This document shows positions 25,521 to 37,862 of a DNA stretch of 64,000 bases, in pieces. The stretch's first letter is position 1. The number at the start of each line of letters is the position of its first letter. The notes under the pieces were generated by a model. It was not told the origin of the DNA and made no database searches. It saw nothing but the letters and a program-made list of their open reading frames with translations. The translations under genes and the position numbers were made by a program. The DNA is from Paragonimus westermani (lineage: Eukaryota; Platyhelminthes; Trematoda; Plagiorchiida; Troglotrematidae), in contig QNGE01000777.1 in assembly GCA_008508345.1 (NCBI GenBank), forward strand, positions 62,001 through 126,000, given 5' to 3'.

Positions 25521-26916
25521 AGGTGGACTCGGAGAACACAGTTCATCCATTTACGCTTGAACTTCCTCAGGTCATCGAAACCTTAGCTCATTAAACACAA
25601 TGTCATGAATCCCCTTTTCACAAAACATTACATGTGAATGGCAATCGGGAAACGGACAGTCTAACGCCTCAAGGAGCACGCAAAGCTACTTCTAAGCTCA
25701 AAAACCAATGCAGTGGGTTAAATTGAAGCAAGAATATCAGTTTGTAGGCATCAAACGCACAACCACTCAGGGGCATTCCGAAATTTATGACAACATTTGC
25801 TCATTGTTTCGCACTATCACCCTCGTAAGTCCTCACAACGTTCACGTTGGGAGGCTTTAAGCTAGATAAACGAGAAAAGCGAGTTAGCCTTTTTAAATGT
25901 TCAATAAACATTAACGTGTTTTAAACTCATCGAATACTGGTGTTAAGAGTGACGACTGGATGTATTATGTAGATAGCCGACCTCAAGCCAGAGCATACAA
26001 GATACAACTCTTCAATTTGTTGAACTCGTATAGTGTTGGGATTGTATGTGGCCTGCTAAGTTATACAGGACGCACTTTAACTAACGTCATCGTTACTGAG
26101 GACAGTTAAAGCTGACTGCTCGATTTGTTTGGTTATCATGCTTTGCTGTTAAAACAATTTCACTTTCAGTCATTTTAAGACGCGAGACATTACCAACCCT
26201 AACTAAGAGTTGTTGTTGGAATAGAAATCCCAGCTGATCCCACGTTAAGTTCAAGCGGATTTCAATCTAGGTAGCTTCCAGGTCACGTTTGGGTTTGTAC
26301 ACTATTTAGGACATGAACTTGAGGAAATAAACAGCATGCTATAAGCGTACCACTTTCCGACTGCACAATCTATCCAATAATTTCTTTTACCAACAATAAA
26401 ATACAACTCGACTTTATGTCCAACCATGTCCCACAATTGGTTGTACAAGTGAAGATGAGCAATTAATTTCTTCTCTTCATTCTATCAGTTTGTTTACTGT
26501 GGTTGACACACCTTCTCTCTGAGAGTCGTTCCGGAAAAATGTTCGCCGCGATTTTATAATAGACTTGAATTCTGTACTAGTCTATCCAAGTTATCCGCCT
26601 CCTACCGATGCTTTAATCGAACAATGAATATATCCATATCGGTTGGTGTTTGAGTCTCCCCGTTATCACCGAAACCGTACATGAAGTCCACACTGGTAAT
26701 CTCTGTGAAATTGTCGCTGAACCCGGTAGTTCTGAAAGTACTCATCATTTGAATTGAATGCCCACTTGTAGTGTTCTCTCGTCCCTTTGTTGTTGACCTT
26801 CTTCAACGTTCACTTTTATGTATACGTGGGCATTACAAATCCTTAGGTAACGGTATAAAAGCGTGCTTACACTCCCTCTCAAAACAGTAAACCACTGCGT
26901 AAAAACGCTGTTTGAA

Positions 26917-26954
26917 TCTCTCTCTCTCTCGTTCTATGTGTGTATGTGTGTGTA
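26917..26954 (+). repeat. CT/GT microsatellite
   Basis: A (TC)7 run at 26917-26930 is followed by an interrupted (TG)n run at 26936-26954, immediately before the 49-bp block. Confidence 0.85.
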
Positions 26955-27000
26955 GGTCATATCAGTATATCCATTCTACTTCTGATAATGTCTGCATCGG
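26952..27000 (+). repeat. Solo copy of the 49-bp RTE-3'-end block
   Basis: This is 47 of 49 identical to the reverse complement of 44858-44906. It sits directly after CT and GT microsatellite runs (26917-26954) with no RTE coding similarity upstream. It may be a severely 5'-truncated RTE insertion or an independent short repeat. Confidence 0.7.
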
Positions 27001-30000
27001 CTAACAACATGGTCGTTTGGCAACTAATCTGCTCCTCTTCTCACAAAATTGGGTGTCTGCAATCTTCTACTCATTCCTTTCATAAGCTTTGCTGGTGTGC
27101 TGTATGATGAATGGTTTGCCTGTTCTTTCCGGACTCCAATCTGAATTACGTTCTCTAGAGTGCACTAACATACATCACTGTACTGAGATGCTCCTTGTAT
27201 TACATTTCACATATTCTTCTTCTCAGTTTAAATCTTGTCATTGCAGTCTCCCTCTCTGTTTAGTCTCCGAGACATAACGGCTTCCTTTCCCTGCTAGCCA
27301 ATCAACTGGCTGACCAGCATTGGCCGGCTGGACACAAACACCCCACTCGTACACCTACCGGACTTACTCCTTCGGGTTTACACTGGATATGTGGTGTGTG
27401 GGTGGAACCGCAGGTGGTGCAGCGTAAGCGATTTGCGGTGATGTTTAAGCGCATGTGTCCTTTGGCTTAGGTCACTGCAACAGGCTAATCCGAATCAGTT
27501 ACTGCCAACCGTATGTGTGTGCGAATACCAGGAGCATCGGGCAATGAAGACAATTTCACTATTATGTCACCAGACCTGGCACACCCGACTCGTCTGGTAT
27601 GTTTCAAATAAACTGACTCATCTGCCATTCCCATTCGGTCACCTGGAGTAATCCCAGAAAATCTAGTTCCATTTGCCCGACTCATTCGAAGAACACGTCG
27701 CGGAGTGGTCTCAAATGGCATAACCCAATTCTTTGCCGCTACAGCTAACTCTAGTAACTTGTAAACGCTGATCAGCCGAACAAAATATGGACACTATATA
27801 TTTGGCCGTTCACTTGTGCCTGGCCCTCGGATCATGCACCACAGTCTCTCTCTTTCTCTTCACCCCATCACGGAAACGGTTCCAGTATGATGGCGCACCC
27901 TGCGTACATTTCGAGCACCCAAGATCCTGTATCAGTGCATTCCACCATGCACATAGAAATAGTTGTTATCGTCCAGCACTGCTTCCCAGTCGTCTACTAG
28001 GTTTTAACCCTCCAAATTAGTGTGAAGTCTGCTCATAACTCCGCAATCTACAGCCCGCGTTGTCTGCGTTTAAAATACCTCGGTACTTTTCATACGAGGA
28101 TATTCATTGGGATAGACAGTCGTTGATTTGAAACCGACTACAGTTAGCCGTTGACCACGGCCTTCTCGTTCACTCACCTTCAATCAGCTTCTGAAGGGAA
28201 CATAACAAACAGTTGATTGAATGTTGCTCAGCTCGCATCATTCATGTTGCCTTTCACCGAAAGTTCACTTGAAATTTGTTTCGCTCACGGGTGTAGCAAT
28301 GACACTTAACCGAACTAACTGCCTCGTCAGCCAAGGAATACTCCCCTCCTTGAAATGTGTTAGACACGAAATGGTACTGATAGGTTTACTCTCAGACCTA
28401 CTTATTTGTTTAGTGTGTTCGCCGACGTTCGTGTGGGTTTTGGCGGGGCAGTGGACTGGATTGAACCGCACCATGTTCACTAGAGTAGCCCGCGAATGCG
28501 CAACGTTAAGGAAGTTTTGACTATCCGACCGATCAGCTAAAACACTTGTAGGCTTGACTGATAAACCTAACAAACCAACCTCCGTAAACTGTACTAAGGC
28601 ATCCAGTTGTTGCCCACATGTTTAGGATTTTTGTTCGCTATTCACTACCACAATCGAAGTATGGCTCATTGGTGTGAGTGAAAGTTGCGGAGACATCACA
28701 TTATATTGATCTGCGCTAGAAAGGGGGAAGAAAAAGTATAACGAGTTATACTTACATTAATTCAGGCGTATTATTCACAAACCTTTACTGTTTCAGACTG
28801 GCCTCCTCAGTGAAAACATATTAACCAGTGGTACATGATCAGTACATCGAACTAGACACAACCCCAGGTGTTCTGAGGTATGAGAGGATGTGTTAAGATT
28901 TCATCACTAGAGAGTGAAATGGGTTACCGATGCGTATGTTGTAATCGTCCACTCGTTCACAGATCTGTTGCCCAATTCTATTGACGGAGTTAATGCTTAT
29001 GACATGTGTACGGTGAAAAGTTGTTCTATCCAAACGGGGTCCGAAAGAATTCAGCGAGAGCAAGGGAGAGTACCTCCGAGCGTATGCCACCGATTGTGTA
29101 AGTGCGAACGTAGCTGGTTTAGGTAAACAAAGACAGGGTGCCTAATGCTAAGTTAATGTTTGTTAAGTGTTTATAAATGACCACTAAATGTGTACGCCCA
29201 TACTCCGCTGATACTAGGGCCATTACACCCTCTACGGTCAAGGGAAATTGAGTTGTGGAAAGCAAGTTAAATTTAGTGACTGAAAGATTAGTTATTTGCA
29301 AATATGAGTAAAAAGTTTTGACTTCCTCATGATTTATTTCAATCACCGTATTCTATCTCTTGTTTTTTAAGTCAGGTCACAGTGAAGTAGACTTTTGGCT
29401 TTGTGAACTGTAGATTGCAATAGTGAAAACGAACTAAAAACTTTCATGTCAGTCTGACCAGATAAAAGCCTTAAACAACCTATGTGAATTAGGCATCGAC
29501 TTATCAATAAGAGGCATCCATCAAATAGTATGATCAGACAACAACCCGAAAATGAACGTTAAGGTTACAAGCTGACAAAGAGTATCCTCGGTATGCGTAT
29601 CCTTGTAAAACGGTCAAGCTGACCGCATTTTTTTCTATAAGCATTTGCTCAGTTTAGGTAAACTGACAAAACTCTGTAGAACGTGAAAAAACTGTCTATG
29701 GTACACGTCAATTGAGGACTGTGGAGCTAAGTCAGTGCTCACTAGCAGGTGGTCGGTAGGGGGTTAGGTTAAGGTTGGCCAGTCTGAAAATGCATATGAA
29801 TCTAGGTAATAGAACCATACTTCTGCTCTAATGAATTGCACCTCATTAGGTTAGATAAGATACAAGTGGCACTTTTATTCCAGGTTGTGGTGTCCAGTTG
29901 TCTAAGGTCATTAGCTATACTCTACAGTGTAGATATTTTGTACGATTGAGGGTGCTAGCCCGGTTAATATAGATCTAATGAGTGGCAAGCCGATATTTTG

Positions 30001-31502
30001 CACTTGTCACGAAGATTTCTGTAACATCCTCAGCTAACATTTTTACAAAACTGTGTATATTTTTAAACCATAAATTCTTCCATCCACAGCCCTATGGTAC
30101 ACCGTCGCACATTTTCTGATAATACTGAACTAGGTACAAAATCATTTACAGACCAAACACATTCAGAGCACTGCAAAATGGGGTTGCCAGTGGTAGACTT
30201 CTCAATGACAGTTTCCTACTCAGCGTCCAAAACGTTCGCAGTTTTAAATGTGTTGTCCGCTCATGTTCTGTTAGCAATTGAATTGTTGCTTGGTCATCCC
30301 ACCAGCAACCCTAGTCAGCAGTCATTTTAGTCATTTTAGTGCAGTGTCAATTCTCTACTACCCTTGCGTTTGAGCACACTAACAGACGATTTGATAAGTG
30401 CCAGTGAACTGCGACTTTGTTTACCGACTGAAATGACTTATTCATTGTCATTCGACCAACCGAACCGAAGTTCGCCATTGATCTATGAACACTTATTCTG
30501 TTCGCACCTGGATTCACACTTGATTCTTTGTGTCACTGCAATAAGTGCCGTCATCTAGCCGACTCATTCGGGTTATACGCTAGCGGCATTAGTGCGGCAA
30601 AAAACGGTCACCTATAGTGAAAGGTGATTCCTTCTTTTCCACGACAATTTCCTGCTGGATGTATCTACTTCTAACAAAGAACGTTTGCTCAGTGGCACCA
30701 TCGGGACAGCTGGTACAAACGTGTTCTACCTATCCGTACACAAGGCAAATTTCGCTGACATCAAATTGGGACTACTACACATGACTGTACCAAAAGTCAA
30801 ACAATCCAAATTAAGAGTCCACTGATTGTGTAACGATCTCATAAAAACTGTTCGTAGTTCAGGCATTTTTATCTCCTTGTGGATTTGGTGGAAATCAAGA
30901 GAGAATGTAAGCATGCGTTGTAAACGTTCCTCTCAGTTATATACAGTAAATTATCGTTGAACACGTCATTAAGTGAAGATAGACAAAAACTGCAACCTGT
31001 CTGGCAAGCAAACATCCAAACTTAGAAGCATACGCTACATAGTATTAATAACTGAGGGGAATAAGGGGAACGCTGCTTATGTAACCGTCTAAGACTTCCT
31101 GGGCCTGGATGATGCCACTGGAATATCAAGCTCTGGTTGCTGATCAACCTAACACCGGTACTGACAAAACGACACTATTGAACCAAATGGATTTGGGTTG
31201 GGCAACTCTTCAGGCTCGTTCAAACCTTAAAACTTACCGTTAAGTGAACTGACGAAGCTTGATCAACCTAGCTTACTATTTTGCTGAACACAGTTTGAAA
31301 GTGATACTATGCCGTATGAAAGCATAAATTCATTAACTTCAGGGGAATAAATTTCTGTCCGGCATTGAAACATGAGTTTTGATAAATTGCACTCTTTCGC
31401 TTTAGTGGAGGGTTATCGATCGATAGCCACCCACTATATAGGCGAATAATAGACAGACGAAGAGCGCTCATCGAGCATTGGCAACGCAAATCGGAGTAGT
31501 AA
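27001..31502. other. No gene recognised
   Basis: Scattered frames of up to about 100 codons. Frames on both strands at 27480-27725 and 28221-28573 are in slightly GC-richer sequence, but neither shows a motif I can name. Confidence 0.45.
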
Positions 31503-31539
31503 ACGAGGTCAGTGTCCATTACACGATCACTGACCTCGT
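31503..31539. repeat. Perfect 12-bp inverted repeat
   Basis: ACGAGGTCAGTG (31503-31514) is followed after 13 bases by its exact reverse complement (31528-31539). The same ACGAGGTCAGT word occurs at 41677 and 50709. No gene lies nearby. Confidence 0.6.
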
Positions 31540-34500
31540 CTGGACACCCGGTTATCGGCTGTCCACGTAAGTATTGCCCATCTGCTGCCCTTGATATTGT
31601 CATCGGTACTACCATGAAAATCACGTGAACGGGTGTGCCCTGATTTTCAGGCTCCTCGAATAGTCAGGCGCAACAGGCAAAACGAACTCAATCTAGCCAA
31701 TATTGACCCCATATACCTTGAAAGTCAGTCAACTGTTAGTTTAGTCCTCTTCCAAACATAAGTGGTTACATCCAACTTCGTTCGGTATCTAACCGGGCCA
31801 ACGTCAACTCGTTTGACCGCGACGGCGGCGGCTGCAGCGGCAGTAGTATCCTCAGATCGAGACGAAACTGGATACTTTTACGTGAAACCGTGCGACCCAA
31901 TCACAGTGTGCCTGGTGAAGCACACAAACAGCTAACCAAATCGAGCACACAAGTGGTACAGTTGTGCAGTCAAATTCCAGGGCTCGTAAACAAACGAAAC
32001 TCGGGTGGATCGAGTTGTTTGCGGATCCACGTAAACGAATAACACCTGTTCACCGATCTTTTGATGGCAACTGCAAACGAAGGTGCGCACCATCTGTGTA
32101 CAAACAAGCCCGATGTGAGGTTACAGTAGGAAACCAAATAAATATGCTACTTACTTAGGTTGGGTAACATCAATTAACAAAAAATGGAATATCTGTTGCA
32201 AATACCTCAGTACCACCAGTCAGCTCCATTTAACAAATGAAATTAATTTATGCGGAACAATTCATTCATTCCAGTAATCCGTCACAAACAACCACGTGGG
32301 CATACTAGATGGTCAGTTATAAATGGATGACCAGTTTACTGTCTGTAGTTTGGTCACAGTTCGAGGATTTGTAGTTAGAGGCAGCAAGGTAGACCGATCA
32401 TAAAATCACTCCTGTGAGGTGGAAACCTTTCTACAGAACACAGAAATAGCTACTTACTGAGAAACTGTGTCGAATGGCATTTGTTCCCACTCAATTAATC
32501 ATGTTGCTCAGTGAGAGATTCAACTGTTTTTAACATAATATTAAACGCTCATTTAATTTGTGTTAATTGATTTATGAATATAAGACTCTTCGTTTACGAA
32601 GGAAATCGTATGTTGTCAGCCGTCACAAATGAAACTAGTGAAAACCGCTTTCACGGTCAACATCAACACAGAGAACAATACATAAGTGCCTCTTACGATG
32701 CTCGGCTTCCACACAACCGTTAAACAACCAACTCAGTACAGGAATACAGAAGAGAAAAATAGCAGATTTAGGGACCTAACCATTCAAAATAGCTACGTCT
32801 ATATTCAACCATTCAACATGAAGTTGCCTACATTTTGCAAACAAACAACCGAACTATAAATCGAAGTAAAATGTCAGCAAAACAGCTTCCTCCTGGCTTT
32901 CACCGTCCCGCACTACTATATGCACTCACTTCAGAGAAAACTCAGCAAAACGGCGCAACACTCACGCCGGCAAACCAGATTAGCTATCATCTCACCTAAC
33001 GTCTTCAGTCAACGACTCTGTGATTCGCGAGTGTCTCAGTCTGGGAGACAAACCCGATCTACAGAGACCAGCCCCGTTGTGAACGACTTCATTTCTCTAT
33101 GCCAGGTCATCAACGATCCACCTCACATCCTACGCCGGTCGGTCGTAACGTCGACAAAGAGTGCTCGATGTGGTAGACTACTAGCTGGTATCCTTAGTAC
33201 GTGACCTGACCATCTCAGTCTGTACAAATATAATGATTCGACAGAAGAATCCGTGTGGAAACCGCTACCAGATGCCCGCTTCCTAAATTCCTCGTTGTTC
33301 ACTCTTTACCACCCAATGCGGGCGTTCGAACGCAAACATCGGTGATGAAATACCTGAAGGCAGTTCACGTCCCCTACCATGAGTGGCCAAGTTTCATTAC
33401 CACAAAGTGATACAACCTTCACTATCGCCTTATATAAGCCACGTCTGAGTCTGTGAGAGGTGTCTCTCTGTCGCCAGAGGTGCCCCAGACTGGCGAATGC
33501 CGCTGTGGCTTCAGAGATACGCGCTTCGTTTTCATTTCCTACATGTCCGCCGCCTCTCCCTATGCGGTTTCCAAGGTATACAAATCAGTTAACAACCGTT
33601 TTTATAGTAGACGAGAATAACAGTTCTGAGATCTTCATATTTCGGAATTATGTATAGAGCTGTAAATGTTTACAGGGCCTGATTGGAGAGTAATGATAAT
33701 AGACATCTGGCCTATAAACCACTTCCTTTTCTGATGAATTATCGATTCAGTTGTGATAATTTCAACTTTACCGAAAAAAAACGAAAAATTCGCCTCTATG
33801 GCTGTATGAACAAAACTGAAATCATCCACTTAAAAAACAAGGGATTACGAAAGTTAATGTTTTATCCTGGTTTTACTAGTAATAAGCTTGTTTACAAACA
33901 ACATAGACTGTGATGAAAGGCTGCACTGATCGTACAGGAAGACAAGATGATCAAGCCACAAACTAAACTCTACTGACGGATGATTAAAAATGTCACCTCC
34001 AAGTAAACTTCTCATATTGGCCTTTTTCATGACCAAATCGTACACTTGAGCTTCCATCTTGTTAAAACATAGTACTCCGTCAGTCTTACCTGTGAGACCA
34101 ATGGACTGAATTCACAATGCATCACTGAGCTCATACGAAACAAGTCCACCTTTATTCACATTGAACCGTTAAGCTACAACCGTTTGTGAGTGGTGCTCAG
34201 GCTGTCAGAATTTCTACTATCGATTAAGACAGGGCTAGACACAACTGATGAGATGTAAGGGTAACAAAATTTGGGCTCATACATCATTCACTTTAGAATG
34301 TCCGTATACCGTTGACATTTATTTCTGTATAACTTATGTGTGTACATCGATTTAAAACGTCTAAGCAAGGTTTTCTGGTGTCTCTGGAGCTGTCCAAGCC
34401 AAACGAGTCGCACTAGTGAATTGGGACGGAAGGATGGAAAGGAAAGGTTATGAGGACTTACAGTGAAAGATCCAAAGGAAATTGACTTTATTCGTCAAAT

Positions 34501-34984
34501 TGTGTACTCCGATTTGGTTGTGTTTTCAGCTTTGTCGTCCTATTGTGCTCCGGTCACTGTGGACGAGTAAAACGCGCTGACCAAGCTTTGCTAAGGAATC
34601 CGGCAATGTAGATGTTCGGGTGCTGTTTGAACTCTAATACAGTGTTTCTCTTTCCATCCTCTGGTTCATTCCATCCCTACGATGTACTTAGTTTGGACCA
34701 CTTCATAGATAGGAAACAGTACCTGAAAAACCCCTTGAGACGTCCTAAACTAAAATCATTACACCCAAAAATGATATCGATGAAATCAGAAGTGATACTC
34801 TGAAATAAAAACTGGAACGTATATAGTATCACTTTTCGAATTGGGTCAATAATGTAACTAACATGTATGGGAAGGTTGGACCCAATTACATTTGTTCTCT
34901 GCCGCATGAAATTCGTAATGACAGATGGCGATTTTTACTCAGAAGAGATTTGCTGCATAGCTGTATTGAGTTCGAGGAGCAGCA
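31540..34984. other. No gene recognised; two GC-richer patches
   Basis: A short GCN-type run (GACGGCGGCGGCTGCAGCGG, about 31820-31840) and GC-richer sequence at 31800-32160 and 32890-33570 stand out, but no exon can be defined. They could be upstream regulatory or 5' exon sequence of the receptor gene; this is a guess from position. Confidence 0.35.
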
Positions 34985-35400
34985 ATAGAATGTTTACCAC
35001 CGCCGGGATTAGTATTCTGGCCAGGGTTTCATAAGATAATTGTTCTGACCACTGCACCATTGGTCTCACATTGTGCACAAATGAATTGTCATGTGTAAAC
35101 TCTCATTCGCACTCGTTTGTGGATACTGTTGAGCTTGTCCGATTGCCTCCAGAGGAGACACAGCGACTGTCATGTTAGCTTCAATCAACGACCCCACGAC
35201 TAGTCACCGTGGTTGCTCCATGAAAGCGTGGTTGTAGTTCCAATCTCAGTGTGGCATGGATCTCCACTAGCGGTGAGTTCTAACCAGAGCGCAACTCGAG
35301 TCTAACGCTTCTTTTCGAAAGGGGTGGACTAGAAAACCTATGAAATTGCAAAGACCGTGATCACATGTTAGTGAAGTTCAACTTATATCAATTAATCCCC
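34985..35400. repeat. SINE-like family 1, head-to-head pair
   Basis: A minus-strand copy (34985-35165) carries the reverse of box A near 35055 (CCACTGCACCATTGG) and box B near 35015. It runs into the junction AGGAGACACAGCGACTGTC (from 35153). A plus-strand copy follows, with GCTCCATGAAAGCGTGG (from 35214), GTAGTTCCAATCTC, ACTCGAGTCTAACGCTTC, TTTTCGAAAGGGG and a 3' end near 35385. It has the same architecture and junction as 1320-1768. Confidence 0.7.
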
Positions 35401-37544
35401 TTACTACCTACCAGTCGTAGGTAGTTCGATAGTTTTCGTTCAACTTCCTGAGACAATTTTAGGTTAAAACTTTCCGATATAGCCGCCAGATAACTCTGAT
35501 GCAATATGATCATCCAACAACTCCAACTGCTATTTTAAAAGTTTTCTACTGATCCACATATTTGTCTCCTGGATTTGGAAGTTTAGCTCTTGTTCACTCA
35601 TAGTCTGCGGACTTCACAACCACAGGAGTGACGATCTCAAATCTTGGAGCACCGAGTTCAGTCGATAGCGTACTGTACACCATTTCTGTATTCAGTATAA
35701 AGTGCAGCATTTGATACGCTATTTTCCTATCAAAACACTCGAAACACCTCAACGATAAACGGATGAGAATAATGGTATTTTTCGAAAGAATAGTCAGTCA
35801 GTTGCGGTGTTCAAACAGTTAGTGCACGTTACGCATTTAATCACAAAGACGAAGTGTTGATGAACGAGTCCTCCGAAACGATTGAATTGATATCGAAGTG
35901 TGCACTTAAAACTCACCAATTTTCTTGCTTTCACAATCCAACCTGTGAACAAAAAACTAGACTGTCTTTCGACTGCCACTACCTCTTAGTGTTTCTGCAA
36001 TAACGCATATTTCTATTTCCAGGAAAAAAACGCTGGAAATCAGGTCTACTAAGCATGTGTAAAATGTCCTGCGCTATCCACTAGTTAATTGGCTGTCAAC
36101 CATTTTTGTGCATGGTTGTTTTCTGCGTTTCATTCAGACATCTTGCCTTCCACAATCAATGATACCCGTTAACCATGGACAGTGGTTTATTAACTGCAAG
36201 GCCCGTTTAAAGTGAAGGTTATATTTTGCAGACAGCTTTTGTAGCTACAATATCTTAATGTTTCTAAAGTTTGATGCAAAATAATATTCTCAAGAAATTA
36301 TCGTAATTTCACTTGATGAGCTTCTTGCAGCCAATGAAACCAGTAAAATACTGTATATCTAGCTGTAATTGTGTCAGCACTTACCGAAGTTCACCACACC
36401 TTATGACACCAAAACATTCACGTACTGTTGGTAATGTAAAACAGGCTCTCAGGGCCGGATTCAGTCAAATGAAGAGAGATAAAATTGGGTAAAGAGGACA
36501 TTTTGTTGTCTCACACGGTTGTGAAAATACAACCACAAACGTGGCTTTAATCCAAAAGTTCTGTTGAATGACTGAAGTCAGACTAAGCTGTTTTAGTGTA
36601 CTACATATCAATCAGTCCTCTACGTAAAATTTTATTGACTTGATACGACTTCATTAACGTTTGGCCTAACTGAATCCACCATCTAATGGTTGTGGATATC
36701 TAGCTCTATCGGACAGTAAATATGCAGGAAATCGGCGGAGTACATAAACTGTTATACAGTATTTTTTTAATAGTTGGTCTTAATAAGGACTAAATTTGTA
36801 TTTTTGGTAGATAAAATCTCTCACCATTACTTAATAAAACAGGTGACGTAATAACAGTTTTTTCCTAGCGCCAGCACCACTTACTCACTCTTATTGTCTA
36901 GAAAAGTCACATGCCTATATAATTTTCAGTTTACGCCTTTTTTAAAATGTTCATCCGTGTCTATTTTATGTGTTCCTCTCAGAAAACACGGCAACTCTCT
37001 GGTTGACTGTATTTGGATCAGTAATATTTGATTGAAACTTCCTGACCCGCTGGTGGGCCAAGCGGAGGACCAACCGCCGACTCGGTAAGCACAAAACGTC
37101 CCTTTTCCATAAAGAGGCGTCTGTCGATCACAGCTAGTGGCTTAGTGGATATGGCAACCCAAGAGTATTTAATTGGTACGATAAGTCGTTGATCCACGGT
37201 CGACAATCGACAACGCTTTTGTCCAGAAACACAACTATTACTCCATCCCGTTCGTTTCCGCGCTAGTCAAACGTACGCGATAGATACGCCAGTGAGAAAT
37301 GAATTCAGGTTACCAGTTGTACTTTCCGATTATCTGAGTCAAATCCTCCGCGCATTTAAAGAAATGAATATGGGTGGTGATTTCGGGTGACCTCATCATC
37401 TTGGTATAGTTTTTGGTGAGAGATGAGCCCCCATCATCACTTCACATCCCTTTTCATTCGATGAAGTCACTTTAAGGGACGTTTGGATTTTTTCCGTCAG
37501 CATCACTTATCGGCCAAGAACTTCACTATTCATACAGGTTAAAT

Positions 37545-37862
37545 ATCACACTCCTCCTCTCGAAGCGATCGGGCAACCTGATCAGTACTCTCAAGCGAAA
37601 GTAATCGAGTTTTCAGATGTGATGTTTCGGTCATGCCTAATGTGGATTCAATGGCGCGGTGGTTAACACGGTTGCCTCATGAAAGCTTGGCCGAACTTCT
37701 GGTCCCGGCCATGGACAGGGTATGCACCTATTGACGAGGCCTAGCAAGAGTGAGACTCGAGTTTAGTGCTTCTTTTCGAGAGAGTCCAAGTTGGAAGTTT
37801 ATGGGAATACGGCAGTTGCGATCATTTGTGGGTGATGTTCAATCTATATGAAGAACCAAATC
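37545..37862 (+). repeat. SINE-like family 1 copy, best preserved
   Basis: Box A TGGCGCGGTGGTTAAC is at 37652-37667, spaced about 36 bases from a box-B-like segment near 37690-37705. It is preceded by CGATCGGGCAACCTGATCA and followed by GACGAGGCCTAGCAAGAG, GACTCGAGTTTAGTGC and a GTTCAATCTATATGAAGAACC 3' end. A tRNA-derived head with internal RNA polymerase III promoter boxes is typical of SINEs; this assignment is by inference. Confidence 0.75.

Noticed and set aside
29757..29778. GGGGGTTAGGTTAAGGTTGG as interstitial telomere repeat
   Set aside because: Only one or two imperfect TTAGG-like units, not a tandem array.
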